Assembly (NCBI RefSeq): GCF_000002075.1
Contig: NW_004797813.1
Location: 320,628-384,627, forward strand
Reading direction: 5' to 3'
Length of the DNA: 64,000 nucleotides
Origin: Aplysia californica
Lineage: Eukaryota > Mollusca > Gastropoda > Aplysiida > Aplysiidae
The position numbers were made by a program, and so were the translations under genes. The notes below the pieces were generated by a model. It was not told the origin of the DNA and searched no databases. It saw only the letters and a program-made list of their open reading frames with translations. The first letter of the stretch is position 1. Every line of letters starts with the position of its first letter. Of the stretch, positions 50,609 to 63,819 are shown one piece after another.

Positions 50609-53600
50609 TATGTGAAGATGTTGGGGAGAAGGCATGTCTGAATGTGGCAGTGTATTTAGAGTTGGCACCACAAGAGTTAAATACATCAAGAAGATAGTTA
50701 AATTAAATATTGAAACAAAATGCGATGTTTCCATACAACTACAACAGTTTTTGGCACTGCCTAGCACATGGCCCTGCGGTAGGCTGAGCACGTTTAACGC
50801 GCAGATGAATTCAACCGACTGCCCATCCCTTAGACTTAGACGTTTAGCGGCCTCTACGTCGTGTCTTCCCTTCCTAGTTTTTGCTAAAACTTAAAAATAT
50901 AGCAAAAAGGCATAAAGGTAAGATTAAGATTGTGACCACATTCTAGTGGCGACACACATTTCAACCCACACATCATTCAGATAAATGGAACAATTAAATT
51001 AGTCAAATGATGTATAATGAACAGAACAGTGGTTTATTTCAAGAGATGTATTCACAAAAATAAGTAACTCCAAAGCATTGAAAACAAAAGGGTATCTTTA
51101 CTATTCCAGGACAGGTAAAGTGTCGCAAAATCTCTCACTACTCTTGTGATCAATTCTAATCAGCACCGGGATTTGAAATTAAATAGTGACTTTCTCAGGG
51201 CCATGGAAAGCATGACCTGATACGTACAAAGTCCTTCTGAACATAACTGTCCAGCTGCATTGAAAGGACATTAACACAATTAAACTCATGCACATATTCT
51301 AGTCCTACATTTTTTAGTTATAAATAAGAATAGGTTTAACAGTAGTCCAACTCTTTAGATAAAACTTACTCTGGACATCAACATAACAATTTTTCCTGTA
51401 AAATTAATGTTTAAAAAAAAAATGGGGGTGGTGGTGTAGGAGACATTTTACTATTGCGCATTAAGAATTAATAACATTAACAGCGACAGTTTTAGCAATT
51501 TTAGCTACCTCGTGCTTGGAAATAGAATTAGAAAGGTAAAATAGCTGCCAGTATCTCAGAAAATTTTCCAAGTCTGAAACCTTATATAATTTATATTTGA
51601 TATCTGGTCTCTACAAAATGTACTTAAAAGGAAAAATAAAACCACCTGTACAATATAACGTACAAAGACCATTAATTATTGTCAAGAGTGCGTATATGTG
51701 TAGTCACTTGGCTAGCGAAAAAAGAGCAACATCTTATTAATATGTCGTGAGATACAAACAAAAGTACAATGTATTAAAATTACATGTACAAAAAGTATGG
51801 AAATTATATTACGTATAACACTGGACAAATTATTTGAAGAGAAGGTTAAGCTCTGTAAGTATTTATTTGTGCCGAACTTGATATTAAAATTATGATGTTA
51901 AAAAAATGGAGAACTGTCCATGTCTTGAGGAAAAGCTGAAACAATGTCCTCCAATACTGATGTAAACTTCAGCTGTTCTTTAACTGGGGGACAGTAACCA
52001 AATACATGTTGTCAGCAAAGAGGATCCAACCTGACGATGAGCTGTCTCACTGTCGGTATGACCAAAAACTCTCAGTCTACGGGCTGTGCACACAATGCCT
52101 CAGCAATGCAAGGAATAATCTTGCTTACCAGTACAGCACTACCTCATCAGAAAATGTGAAAAAATACCTGATATATCTCCCATAAGAATTGTACCAATAT
52201 CAAGAGTTACACAGCTTGTTCAAGCAGGAAAGCCCTATTAAATTATATCTATGCCCAAATTTACAAAGATGCACAAGCTCAGTTTAGCTCTTGATGTAAA
52301 TAAAAAAGGTGAACTTGTTTCTTTCACTTTCAGTAAAGCTCAGATAAAATTTCTAGACTCTGAACAAACTCCTCATTAAATTAAATGTTCAGAACAAAGC
52401 TCAGTTAAGGTTTTTAAAGATTATTCTTTAATAAAAACGATTTTGCTTTCAAAATCTTTAGTTAACGTCACAAAATGTATGTTGTTTCAAATAAATTTTG
52501 TGCAAGGTTGAAACAAATTTAACTAAATAAACCAAATAGGACAGGTTGCAAAGTGTTATAGTTATATTCTACTTCTTTGTTTGATTCTATCTGTACTCGT
52601 TGTCAACACCTTCTCCTTCCAGAGAGCAATAGTTTTTTTTTAACAAGACAGGCACATTCTAATTCTATTCTCTTGACTTCCTAATCCATGGCTGATGGAC
52701 ATTTTCAAAACTCTTGAGTACATAGTACATGTCAAGTACACTGACACTACTCACGGCGCACTGTCGAGCGCCTTATCACTTCGAGCTCACAGGGGTCAGC
52801 TCCCGGTCGCCGCTCTGTCTGTCAGGGCTAACTTAAATTTTGGTACTTTTCAACGTAGTTTCAGGTGTATCCTTGTATTATGGTAATTATAATAATGAAA
52901 CGCATCCAAAGCACGCATTTCTGCTCTTGAGACTAAAAAAAGAATGGACATTGTAACTTGTCTGGTTATTTCGTTAGACGCGCTGAAGTCAGCAATGCTA
53001 AATTGTAACGTTTTTTGGACAAGTGCGAATGAAAAAAATAAATATTTTAAAAAATGGCAAAACAAAAACTGTTGAACTTTTGAACCTGAACGACATAACA
53101 TTGGTGTGTATACTCAGAAAAGATAGCATCTGCGCATATAATAGAAAGCTGTAATTTTGCAACTTTATCCATCCTGAACACAATTCGCTATGAAGTAATT
53201 CCTCCAAATACAACTTTATGTGTCTAATACAATCGTGAATATTTGCATATTTTCTTGAAAGTTTATAAAAATTACCCTGAAGTCTCTCTATGAAAAAGTA
53301 CAAATCGATTTTAGTGCCGCAATACATCTACAATATAATACACAAACAGTATCTGTTACACTCTAGAACCTTTTCTTAAAATGTTAAGTCTAGGTTTTGT
53401 TACGTGACTGAATGACAGGGATGAATTCTCGTAATTGGGTTACAAGGATAATTTTTAGCTTTCCAGTGACACCGTATCAGCGCCAGATTTTCCCAGCATT
53501 TATTTTTGTTTCTATGACCATTTGCAATAACTGATAACGTTCTGATTTCTTAAATATATATTCATAAGTGTCCGCTCATATTTCCGACACAAAAACACTA

Positions 53601-54022
53601 AAAATTAATGTGTCAGCTGTCATTATTTTTATTCCATACAAGAAGTTTTCTACCCATGTATTTATCAGGGATGCCAAATGATTTAAAAAAAAAGAAAGAA
53701 GGAAAATGAGCGGAGCATCGCATCTCACCTAAACCAAACCTTGTAAAGCTTTTAAATGAGCAAACAAAAACCGATTCAGCAAGCTATTTAAAGTCCAGTC
53801 TAAACTTAAAAAATAAATTCTGAACTTGGTTCAGCTGAGCAAAGTTCAAACCATGCTAGATTTTGAATTGTACGACTGCAAGAAAATAAATGGCGGATCA
53901 AACCTAACAGCAATAAGGGCAAACTTTGAGCTGCTAATAATAAGTAGGCATAATAATATTTCATTCAAAATTAAATAATATCACTCTCTCTTCCTTTCTT
54001 GCAACAGATGAAAAATGAAATC
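50609..54022. other. AT-rich stretch, no gene seen
   Basis: 50611-50900 may be further upstream P-type transposase sequence (minus strand), but it is too decayed to be sure. 50900-54022 is AT-rich, without recognised repeats or coding frames. On the minus strand it follows the stop codon of the EEP gene and may hold its 3' UTR; several AATAAA-like words exist (for example the complement of 53499-53504). Confidence 0.4.
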
Positions 54023-57000
54023 TCAGGAGGAAGATTGATTTCTTTGAGCACAGGTGAAAGTGGCCAAAACTGGGCGATGATCAGAAGCAGCTTTTTTCCT
54101 GAAAGAGGTACAGAGACATGGATCAGGGTTGCGCAAATTAAAATAAAGGCAGCAGTCAATTAAATCTTAAGGATAAAAAACATGAAATACCAGTATGTAC
54201 AAAGAATCAACTTTACTGAAAAATGAAAATCTTGCAAAGGTTGAACAAATTTTTCACATTGCAGGCTCTTATTTTATTCAACAATCCAATCCAAAGTTGA
54301 TTTCCTTATTCACAAGAAGCCACTTCACAAAAACTCTTCTTTCTCAGTTGACACTATTCAAATTATCAGATGGATTCTTTTTGAGCACCTGTGTGTTTTG
54401 AAAAATATTGTGCCAGTGGAAATGTGGAAAAAACAAAGCTTCCACATATAATATACACAGACTAGTTTTAGTCTATTTCCTTAAATTTATTTAAATAAAC
54501 ATACAATATTTGGCTTTTTCTTAAGAAAGATTCTGTATTTTCAACGAAAGACTGATGTAGAGAAGACAACCCAGAACTTGTCTTCAACATCTGGAAGGTA
54601 TACATTTGAATTTAAAGTGGGTAATACAGAAACAAAATATGTCACTGGCTCTTCACAAAACTACAATGCTCTAAAAATCACACCTTGTTGCATCTGGAAC
54701 AACTGTTATACTTTCAAGAGTCAATCCACTTTCTTTTCTGAAGAATATGTAATCAATCTGAAACAAAACAGCACAGTGGAGGGTAAATATATAGTACATT
54801 TGCAGAAAGCAAAAGCTTGAAAAAAAACACAAATCAATTACACCAATACAGTGGAATCCTGTTATAACGAGAGGGAGGGGACCGTTGCGAAATGTCCATT
54901 ATAGCAGGATTCTCGTTACAAGGGATCCAGTAATAAATTCAAGGGAAATAGTAAACTAGGCCTAATCTTTGAGTTTGGCGTTCTGTTTATTCCTTTTTGT
55001 ATTTCTCCTGATGACGATTTGTTCAACATGATCTCTAGGTCTTACTTGATAAAAAAATCGAATCAGGTTTCTTTCTCTAGCACTAGCAATGTTGACAAAT
55101 CGGCCTTGGCGATCAGAAAGAAGGGGCTCTGGCTCTAGGCTAACTCGCCCGCTGTATTGTCCCCTACCCCACCACACCCTGTGGTGCGTTGCGTCTGCTT
55201 GCGCACGTCACACATTCACTCCATCCATCTATCACAGCATTGTGACCACCCCATCCCGCACCAGAGAAGTGAGAGGCACGGTATGCCTAGATAATCTAGA
55301 CTGGGCTGGCCTATCACGCGATGCGTTCTGCTTGTCTGCGCATGCCACACCCTCCCCACTAATTCGCTTTGGCCTTCATTGTTGGTTCGTGTGGGCTCTC
55401 CCATTCTTTGTTTCGCTGGATCACCAACAACTTTCTCAACTGGCAAGGTTTTATAACATGTTTAATTGGTCTGTGCGCGTGACGGTCTGATTGCGCAATA
55501 GCAGTATTTTATTTACAAAGATAAAGAAGGAGAAAAAACGGGGTTTTACAATAGTGTCTTTATAACAGACTTCTCGTTGTTTCAGGACTCGTTATAAGTG
55601 GACTCCACTGTACTACGTTCTACAATTATTTCACAATTTTTCTTTGTTGAGATCCTGACTCTTTCCAAACACCGTTCGTGAGGCTTTACTTTACTTTTAA
55701 TTTCATCCATCGCTTATACCCTTTTGGGTGTTGCGGGAAGAAAGGGACGTCTCTCTGTCGCCAGCCAGAGAGCTTGGGTCAGGCGGACGCCCTGGGTGGT
55801 TAATACTTCCTTGACTCCATCTATCTAGGTCTTTCTCGGTCACCCTCTAGCCTTGTTGCTATCGAATTTTTCGATGAAGGCACGTTGTGCTGGATGGTGT
55901 GTTGGTAATCGCATGAGATGTCCGAACCATTTGATTCTTTGGTGTAGGATGTGATGTATGACATCATTTATGCCCACCACTTCTCGGATTACAGAGTTTC
56001 TAATTTTGTCTCTCCTGGTCTTGTTTACTGCTTTTCTAAGACATCCCATTTCACATGTTGTAATTCTTTTCTCTAATGTCTTGTTCGTGGTCCATGTTTG
56101 GCATTGATAGGAGAGTGTTGGGATGAATATGGTGTTGATCATTTTGAGTCTTGTGTAGGGAGGCATTGTGGTGAAATCAGGCGCTCTTAAAAAATAATGA
56201 AACAGAAGAAATCGATATTTTTCTGACCACTTGGTAATTTATATACATTTGTTTTGTTTTCGGCTCAATACTTTTTATAATCATTGTAAAACACATTCCT
56301 GTATGGATTTTGCTGAAAAATTTTGAACAAAGGCAAAAAAATTAAAAAATTGTAGCTTTCAAGGATACTGCAGCTTTGAAAGTCACATAATTTTGGCAGC
56401 CATTTTCTCACTAACCTTACCTCCAACACCAGGCGACTCCCACATCTTTCAATCGAAAATACCTCCACTTCTACTCAAGATAGATAGGCATCTTTTTCAT
56501 TTAAAGTGAGGCAAATGAACAGGCTTTAAGATTATACCAATAACTACATTTGCCCAAAAAAACTAACAAGTGCATGATTCCACTGCGTCGTGACACATTT
56601 GGAGCCTTCAATCAAATGGACAAATTCATCGAAAGTATGTTCATTATGCAATCTCTTTGAGTGTAACTTCAGTCTTGATGATGCACCTCAGCAGGAGTGT
56701 GTGATTCATGCTTTTTTCTCTTTTTACTTTTCTTCACCTAACATCTCAAAAAGTGAAAACTACAAATGCAAAAGAAAAAGAGACACCAGACACCATGGAA
56801 AGGTGCATTAACTCTCTATCTCCGAGGGGGGAAAACCCATTATGCTGAGGGCCTCTTTTGGTACTTAATCTAAAATTTTTTGTCATTAACCTTTTGCCAC
56901 TCGGAGGCGCCGATGTGCGCTGTCATCGCTAACCCCCGTAGTCGCCGATGTGCGCCGACACGCCCACTCGATTCACCCGTTTGCACTACTTTCGTTTCTA

Positions 57001-60000
57001 CGTTGTCTCGCTTCCTGCGAGGTCGCACGAGATTGCCGAGCTTATAGCGAGAATCTAGAGTGGTTGCCCTTTACTGTCGTGTTTATTTGGTGAAAATCGA
57101 TCGAAGCACGCGAGAGCGGCGATTTTTTAAATTTCGTGCTTTTTAGAGACCTAAATCTAACTTCGTGGATGAAATTTTGCGTCGCTACAGGCACTGTATA
57201 CGATGGAGACACTTATAATTGGGATTTAAATGTCGATATCGTCGACCAAGGGGCTAGATCTAGTGCTAGTAGTACAAGTAGTCACTCGGACACTCAGTCG
57301 TGAAGTCGTGAAAGAGAGAGAGAGCGAGAACTATAGTAGGAGAGCGAACACGATGTCGCAGGTCTAGATCTAGGCTCTAGGGGGAGGGGAACAACTATGA
57401 TAGTGATGTTGATGGTGAGATCGTTGCTGGAGGTGATGATTTAGAAGACTGATGAAGAAGATAGGCCTAGCACCCACAGCACTTTAGCTAGATCTAGATC
57501 TAGTACTACATACTTGCTGCACTACGACGTAAAAAAGGGAGGAGCAACACTGGGACTGTGGGCTCTGTCACAACAAATCCTTTAGAGCATGTTGTGATCA
57601 GGATACATGGTAGAAAGGGGTCGTGCCACTACTGTGTAAAGACCAGAAACTTTACAAAGCTAGGCAGAGGGAGTGAGACAGTGACAGGATGCAATTTGGG
57701 CCAGGTTAGGCCTTGCAAAAGGCTGTTCTGGGTAAAACATCATGAACTTCTGCGGGCAAAAAAAGCGGGTTGTGTCTTTTGGGGTTTTTTTTTTCACTTC
57801 AGAATTTTTTTTTTACCTAATACACAATGATTTTTCGTACAAAACCATACATTTTCTTGCTTGTAGTTTATTCATTTATCTGTGCTCTGACACCTAAACT
57901 GTAATTTTAGACTCATCCTCTGATTTTTAATGATTTTTTAAAATAATATAGTCATGCAGTCTAAGCGGAGTTAGGTCCCTTTTGCCAGAATTTCAGCCTT
58001 GTTGGGCAGGGATAGCTCTGAGGGTGAAAGGGTTAAACGGGTCATTAACTCGAAACAAGAGAACATATTTTGATAGTTCTACATCTAATGAATGAACTTC
58101 TGGTAAAAGAGACTTGTTTTTGGTAATTGCCAAAAAGTAATTTGATGTCAAAGTTGTCGTAAAGGAATGTGCCCAAGCTGCTGCCAGCGGCTCACCAGCA
58201 CGATGGTTCTGACCGCGAGTCGCTGGGAGCAGCTTGCCGGAGATAGGAGCTAAGGAGTACAGTATAGTTTCAAGCAATTTTTGTCTTACCCGTTTAGTGG
58301 GTGCATTCTCCAGGCAACTGAAAGTTGAACCGTCTGTACCAGAATGCAATAACTCCCAAGCATCCTGCAACTCTGAATCCTTCAGGATACCACTGTACCA
58401 AGCATAGAGACAAGGACACATTACTGTCAAGTATAATCTAGGATAACATCAATCACTGACACTTAAATTTAGACCTATGTTGAATTTTGTTCTGTAACTG
58501 TAATGCTATTATAAATGTGGAACAGTTTTCAAAGATAATAATTATAATACAGTTTGCAAATATGTTCACTAAAATGTCAATTCTCCTTTAACTGTATACT
58601 ATAACTATGCATCAGAGACTGCAAATTGTAAAGAAACCTAATTGAATTCAGTTTCAGGATTTTCCATGCATACAGACTTTGGACTTAAGATGTCAATCAG
58701 TATCAAAAGTTAAAGTGATCATATTGTCGCTGTCGCAAACAATCAACTTAAGTCCAAATTTTTGGAACATTTTTTATTTTTACACCCTTCTCAAGCTCTA
58801 CCACAGGTATACATTTCAACGTCATCAAAATGCAGTTGATACTTTTCATGATTTTATAAGAACAACACAATAAAAGTAATTTTTTTGTCTCTGACCAGAA
58901 AAAGTACTCCAATGGACTTGAGCGGATTGCTTGTGACACTGATGATATATTCAAAATATAATAAAGTTGTGTACCCCAAAAGGAGGCTTAAATAATTTGG
59001 CTAGTCAGGTCATTCCAATAAACCAACTCAGACCTCTGGAACACATACGACACTGTAGCCTGATGGGCATATAATATTCTTAATGAAGAATGCTGATTAT
59101 CCTTTCAACTTAAGCAATTAAAATGACAATGAAGCCAGGCCATAGCTTAATCATTTAAACCACAGAAAACACATCTGAAGAGACCATTCCCTCCTTGTTG
59201 GTACAAGCTACACTTCCAACTTAGGTTGGGGGTTCAGTTAAAACTGATTCTGTATTTACGATAGACCGTGTTCTTTGACATATGGATAAAACGCTAACAA
59301 CAAATTTTTTCAGAGTCGAAATCACTTCATTATAATAGATCACCTCAAGTCCTGATTCGGCTCAGAACTATGGATTTTAAGTTGTAGGCATTTTTAGCTT
59401 CTTCAGTCTCTCTTACAACTATTTCATTGCATAAGAACCCCCAAAAGCCTTATTTCTTCCCATACCGGGCATGTTTGCATCCACCATTTCCTCATAAAGT
59501 CAATCTTTTATTTTTCTATATTGCCTGTTTTCTTGAAACGTGGTCATTCTATACTATATACTTAAAAAAAATAACTCTACCATTTTTCATCCAATCTTCA
59601 TGAAATTTTCACAGATTTAAGAAAATATGTAATAGTAATACAAAAAATCTGTGTGACCTATTTTTGATTTATGGAATAGATGTTTGTTGGTGGTGTTTGG
59701 AGTGTGGATTTTCACTGATTTTTTGCAAATGTGAACACTACCTTAGGAAAAAATTCATTAAAATGTTTCTAGTAGGTTAAGGAAAAATTCATTCAACACT
59801 TTTGTAGATGTACTGTTTGCCGAGATGTATGCAAAAAAACAATATATTTCCAAGACAAATAAGTGCAGCGTTAATTATGTAAGACATGTCAACAAAATCC
59901 TACATGGCCACCGTATCCATGGAAACGAAACTTTTTTCTCAAATTTGATGGCAGATTTTAAGACTCCTTACTATGCTTGTTATATGTGAGAAATTTAGTA

Positions 60001-62727
60001 ACATTTGATCCACTAGCCTTCAGCTGCCGCCCCTCCCCTTAAACTGAGAATGTCTTTCTCCTGTATTTTAGCCATCGCTGTCTGAACCATGAACTTGAAA
60101 ACCAAGAAAACACTTATGAGATGTATACAAAACTGGGCACAGACAAGGTGAGATGAGAAGAGGTCAGAAGAAGTGTACTTTATTGCTTTTTCTTCTGGAG
60201 TAGCATTGAGATCCCCCATCAGTATGGCAGGCCCTGTATAGCGTTTCATGTAGTCCAGTATCTGGGCAGCAGCTCGCTCCCGTGCCACATGGGTTAGGGA
60301 CCAGTGTGTGTTGAACACATGGACCTGGCGGGGATGAGAAAAGTCAGTGAATGCATCCTGTAAAATTCCGAAACAGTCAGAACAGCCAGTTCAACGGTAG
60401 AAAAGGAAGAAGATTCCAAGTCCTTGTCAAAATAATGATAAGCAACTGTCATGAGCCAAAGAGAAGAAACCAGGACACTTGATTATTTCAGTCATTTCAC
60501 TTTCTGACCAATTGCATGAGACTTTTCTGTACTCTGTTGGTTAACTGACATCTGCATTTGATCAGCAATCAAAATATATTCTTTTACTTCTGAGAGTGCC
60601 AAAAACCTGGGACTCAAAATTTCCAGGAAATACTTGTGAGACTGCTAAAAAGTAGACAAATTAATTTTGATCAAAGCCAGCACCCCTGACAGGTGCTACC
60701 CCTGACATGTGCTGCAAACAGAATCAGCCCAAAACACAAGACATTAAGTTTGAGAAAGGATTAAAAATATACAATTTATAACATTGCTTTGTCTTAAAAG
60801 TTTTTAAATTATTGGCAAAGGACGAACCAAAAATAATATAAGGTAAAAATAATAATAATAGTAATAATGATGATGATAATAAAAATAATTATTACGATAA
60901 TGATCATAATAATAACAAAATAAACAATATCTATTATAACAAGCATACTGCTATTAATAACAATAATTATAAAAATAATAGTGGTGATGATGATAATAAT
61001 ACTAGATTGCACTTCAGCAGCACACATCACTATCTTCAAAAAAAGCTTTATGTCCTATACAATTACAGTCAAACTGCCTACAAACGGACACTTTCCATTT
61101 CCTCCCTTGTGTTTTTTCTATATAATTTAACTGTGTAAAACGGGCACCTGTCCAACACGGCCACCATATTTTACAACACAACCCCTATTCCACTAAGCAA
61201 TAACACCTGTCTTCGACGGCCACCTTAGTGACTCCATTACGTTTTGTCATAAATTGTGCATTGGCCCCTGGCGTTGTGGGTGAGCTGTCATAATTCAATC
61301 ACCTGTCGTTGTTGTTAGGTAGTCCCTCCAACTGATCATGTTGTGTAGGCCCCTCCCACTGTTGACCAATAGCTACCAATGTTCAGCTGCTGGTGAGGTA
61401 AGTGTGCGATCCCTCATAACCCATAAGCCCCGCCCAGAACTCATACACAGATCGTAAGTGAGATGAGTGGTCACTGTTTACCCAGTCTGTAACAAAGTAA
61501 CAACAAAGGATGTCAACATGAACTTGTGATAGAAGCATCGCTTGTTCTCTGAGTGGTGGCAACCCACGTGTTTGTTTTAACATGGCACTCGGTCTTCCTC
61601 GTCTGATACATTTCGTTTTATTGTCACCCTTGCGCAAAATCAGCAACAAAATAAAAATTACAAACAAAATACAAACCAACAACAACAAAAAACAACAACA
61701 ATGCGGCTACTTTCAATTGGGACCTCAGATGGGAATGGTTTGTTTTCTTCATCTTGATCAGTCCTGCCTAAGACGGCCGCCTGTCTTATACGGCCACTTT
61801 TCTCTTTGACAATGGGTGACCGTCTTACACAGGTTTGACTGTAATTATAAAATGAACCGATACTCACTGGCCCAACACTTGGCACTAGTATCACAGCATG
61901 TAAACAGACTCTCTGATGTCCATCAGCGTTATTGCTCAGATTTCTGGGAAAATTACAGGCAGTTTTTCGTTGAGAAAGCAATGTAAGAAGATAAACAAAG
62001 GAATGACATATAAACTTTTTGATGAGCGTGATTGGGAATCTGCAGCAAGAGGACAGTTTGCCTCGTGCACTTGTCAAATGAGATATAGAAAAATAGTGAA
62101 GAAAGATCATGTAGGAAGGACTTAAGTTTATTGTAATGTGATGTGGGTCAAAATATCCATGGTGAAAGCAGTTGACAGGTACAGTATTAGGAAGAAACAG
62201 AGATTTTTAAAAATCCAACATGGGCTGTCTAATGTCAAGACAAAGTTAAAAATTGATCTGTATGGGTATATAAGACAATAAAATTAGTTTCATTAAAAAC
62301 AATTTATCACTGCTGTCGCAAGTCCAAATTTTGAGAATTTTTAATTTTTACACTCAACCAAAGCTCTACCAAAGGTGCACCTTTCAACATCACTATAAGG
62401 CAGTTTAATGCTATGGTCAAAGCTTACAATATTTTTGCTTTTCATGATTCCTGATAGGGACAACACAACAAAAACTAGTGTTTTTGTCTCTGATGTAAAA
62501 AGTACCCGAACGGACTTTTAAAGTGGACTGCTTGAAACACCGACAATATATAATATGTAACACTAAAAGAAGAACATGAAAACTATCAGTTAATGTTTGT
62601 AGTCTTACCGATGTAGCAGTATATAGTCATGAAAAATTATAGGAAATCTGGAGAATATCGCAACACCCTCCTCTGTCCGGCCCTGCTCCAAGCAGGTCTC
62701 ATGCATCATTGCTGGCTGGTACACAAA
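54023..62727 (-). CDS. Endonuclease/exonuclease/phosphatase-fold enzyme, last 6 exons (5' end outside)
   Basis: Exons: 62609-62727, 61868-61943, 60179-60324, 58290-58392, 54684-54757, 54023-54098. Borders are GT-AG and all phases agree (2,0,2,0,2), giving 197 residues and a stop. The order of motifs is that of the EEP (DNase I-like) superfamily: FVYQPAMM, TEEGVAIFSRFPI (18-30), DGHQRVCLHAVIL (47-59), VFNTHWSL (68-75), GDLNATP (102-108, catalytic Asp and Asn), RIDYIFF and SDHRPV (178-183, catalytic Asp-His). The first acceptor, before TTTGTGTAC, is the least certain; the upstream exons with the metal-binding Glu lie beyond 64000. The EEP fold covers nucleases, sphingomyelinases and inositol phosphatases, and nothing visible picks the substrate. 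The 3.5-kb intron 54758-58289 is almost entirely transposons. Confidence 0.85.
54849..55610. mobile_element. TA-flanked DNA transposon derivative, family F (762 bp)
   Basis: Ends CAGTGGAATCCTGTTATAAC and complement CAGTGGAGTCCACTTATAAC, then GAG, with TA on both sides. CTCGTTA/TATAACGAG words recur inside both ends. The interior is GC-richer and non-coding. In an EEP gene intron, 91 bp from exon 5. Confidence 0.9.
55700..56166 (-). mobile_element. LINE relic, C-terminal part of ORF2
   Basis: Minus frame: RLKMINTIFIPTLSYQCQTW, EKRITTCEMGCLRKAVNKTR, RDKIRNSVIREVVG and QRIKWFGHLMRLP, then beyond a stop RKT.IDGVKEVLTTQG. This is the segment after the reverse transcriptase in many non-LTR elements. 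5' truncated at 56166, directly against repeat H. Broken by stops. Confidence 0.8.
56161..56590. repeat. Older interspersed repeat H, copy 2 (no insertion)
   Basis: Continuous match to the two halves at 40795-40901 and 42010-42335: GGCATTGTGGTGAAATCAGG, GGCAGCCATTTTCTCAC, CAAGATAGATAGGCATC. It shows what copy 1 looked like before the piggyBac element landed. Confidence 0.75.
56890..58032 (+). mobile_element. piggyBac-type transposon, internally deleted, copy 2
   Basis: TTAA at 56886-56889 and 58033-58036. Ends CCTTTTGCCACTCGGAGG and complement CCCTTTCACCCTCAGAGC. Same internal structure as copy 1: the acidic segment at about 57390-57480 and EHVVIRIHGRKGSCHYCVK with CNLGQVRPCK at 57580-57720. 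The two copies are close to identical by eye, so they are recent or both derive from a recently active master. In an EEP gene intron. Confidence 0.9.
58705..58970. repeat. Interspersed repeat K, copy 1
   Basis: Shares with 62305-62565, in the same order, GCTGTCGCAA, AAGTCCAAATTTT, CAAGCTCTACCA, CTTTTCATGATT, ACAACACAA, TTTTTGTCTCTGA, GGATTGCTTG and an AATATA end. Class unknown. In an EEP gene intron. Confidence 0.65.
58971..60178. other. EEP gene intron, unassigned
   Basis: AT-rich intron sequence with no recognised element ends or coding frames. Confidence 0.4.
61066..61841. mobile_element. TA-flanked DNA transposon derivative, family A (776 bp)
   Basis: Ends CAGTCAAACTGCCTAC and complement CAGTCAAACCTGTGTAAG with TA on both sides. 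GACGGCC and ACGGCCAC words recur near both ends, as in the 12410 copy. Lies 26 bp into an EEP gene intron, counted from the donor at 61867. Confidence 0.88.
62305..62565. repeat. Interspersed repeat K, copy 2
   Basis: Partner of 58705-58970, same orientation, clearly diverged with small insertions. Confidence 0.65.
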
Positions 62728-63819
62728 CTGGTTGTTAAAACAGAAGGTGAAATCAACATGAGTGACTGCTTTCTGATAGTATATATATGAGAAATTACAG
62801 ACTAACTCCCTTATTCTGTGGCAAACAGAAAAGAAACAGCATATCAAAATGGGTTGGAATACTTAGGTTTTAATTCTAGTGTACAGAAGGTCACAGATAA
62901 TTTTAACAAGTTGTGTACAATGGAGTCCACTTAAATCGAATACAGTTAACTCCTTCGTGACCTACATGACATATGCCAAGAAGCTGCTGTGATGTATGGC
63001 GCTCATCAGGCCTTGTGATGCGTGAGGACCACGATGATGAACGCCATTCACCATAGGTTGTATTCTGCATACTGCTTCTATTAGATGGATTTTAAAAAAC
63101 TAATTGCAGATACGCATTCAGCTATGTCTTTTCCGAAAAAGGAAATCTTTTGCTTTTAGTTTTAGAGATAGTATTTACAAACCAGGTCTAATTATAGGCA
63201 ACCAACCACTAAATCTAGCACTACTCTGTGTCCCTAGGAATCCAAAACTGTGCCCGGTGATGAAAGAACTGACTCCTTATCACAAAGGAGTTAATATGAA
63301 GGCAGCAGTACACCAAAAGAAAAGTGAATCCTTGATTTTCTCCTTCATTAACTGAGCATACCATTGAACTAAAAACATGACTAAACCAAAGAAAATTTAG
63401 CAGTCCCGCAGTTTTCGGTTTAATCAAACTCCACCGTTATTTAAATCACCATTTATTGTTAGATACAAATATCCTATACAAGACAAATTTCTAAAATAAT
63501 AATTGGGAATTTTAATGTTGCAGAGGCCATTGACGAATCTAATCAATTCAACACTGCTCCAGGCTGTTTTTGCTGCCTCCTTCCAACCAGACTCTGGTCT
63601 TTCTAATATATATATAAATATGATGACCTGCCTCTAGCTCTTCCAAAACAATTTTTTTGCTCCATGTTCATATTGCAGGTTTATGACAAGGTCTCGTGAG
63701 TTGTGCGGGCTGTTGGCCTCCTCAAAATTTGATCTGGTCTGTTTCTCTGTTTTTGGTCTGCTCTCTATGCCACAATTCCTTATAATTCAACTTTCTCCCA
63801 CAAGCCCAGATCATCGTCA

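Noticed and set aside
41554-57830. Frames at 41554-41739 and 57558-57830 as small host genes
   Set aside because: Both are the C-terminal finger region of the two piggyBac derivatives, with TTAA sites and inverted ends around them.
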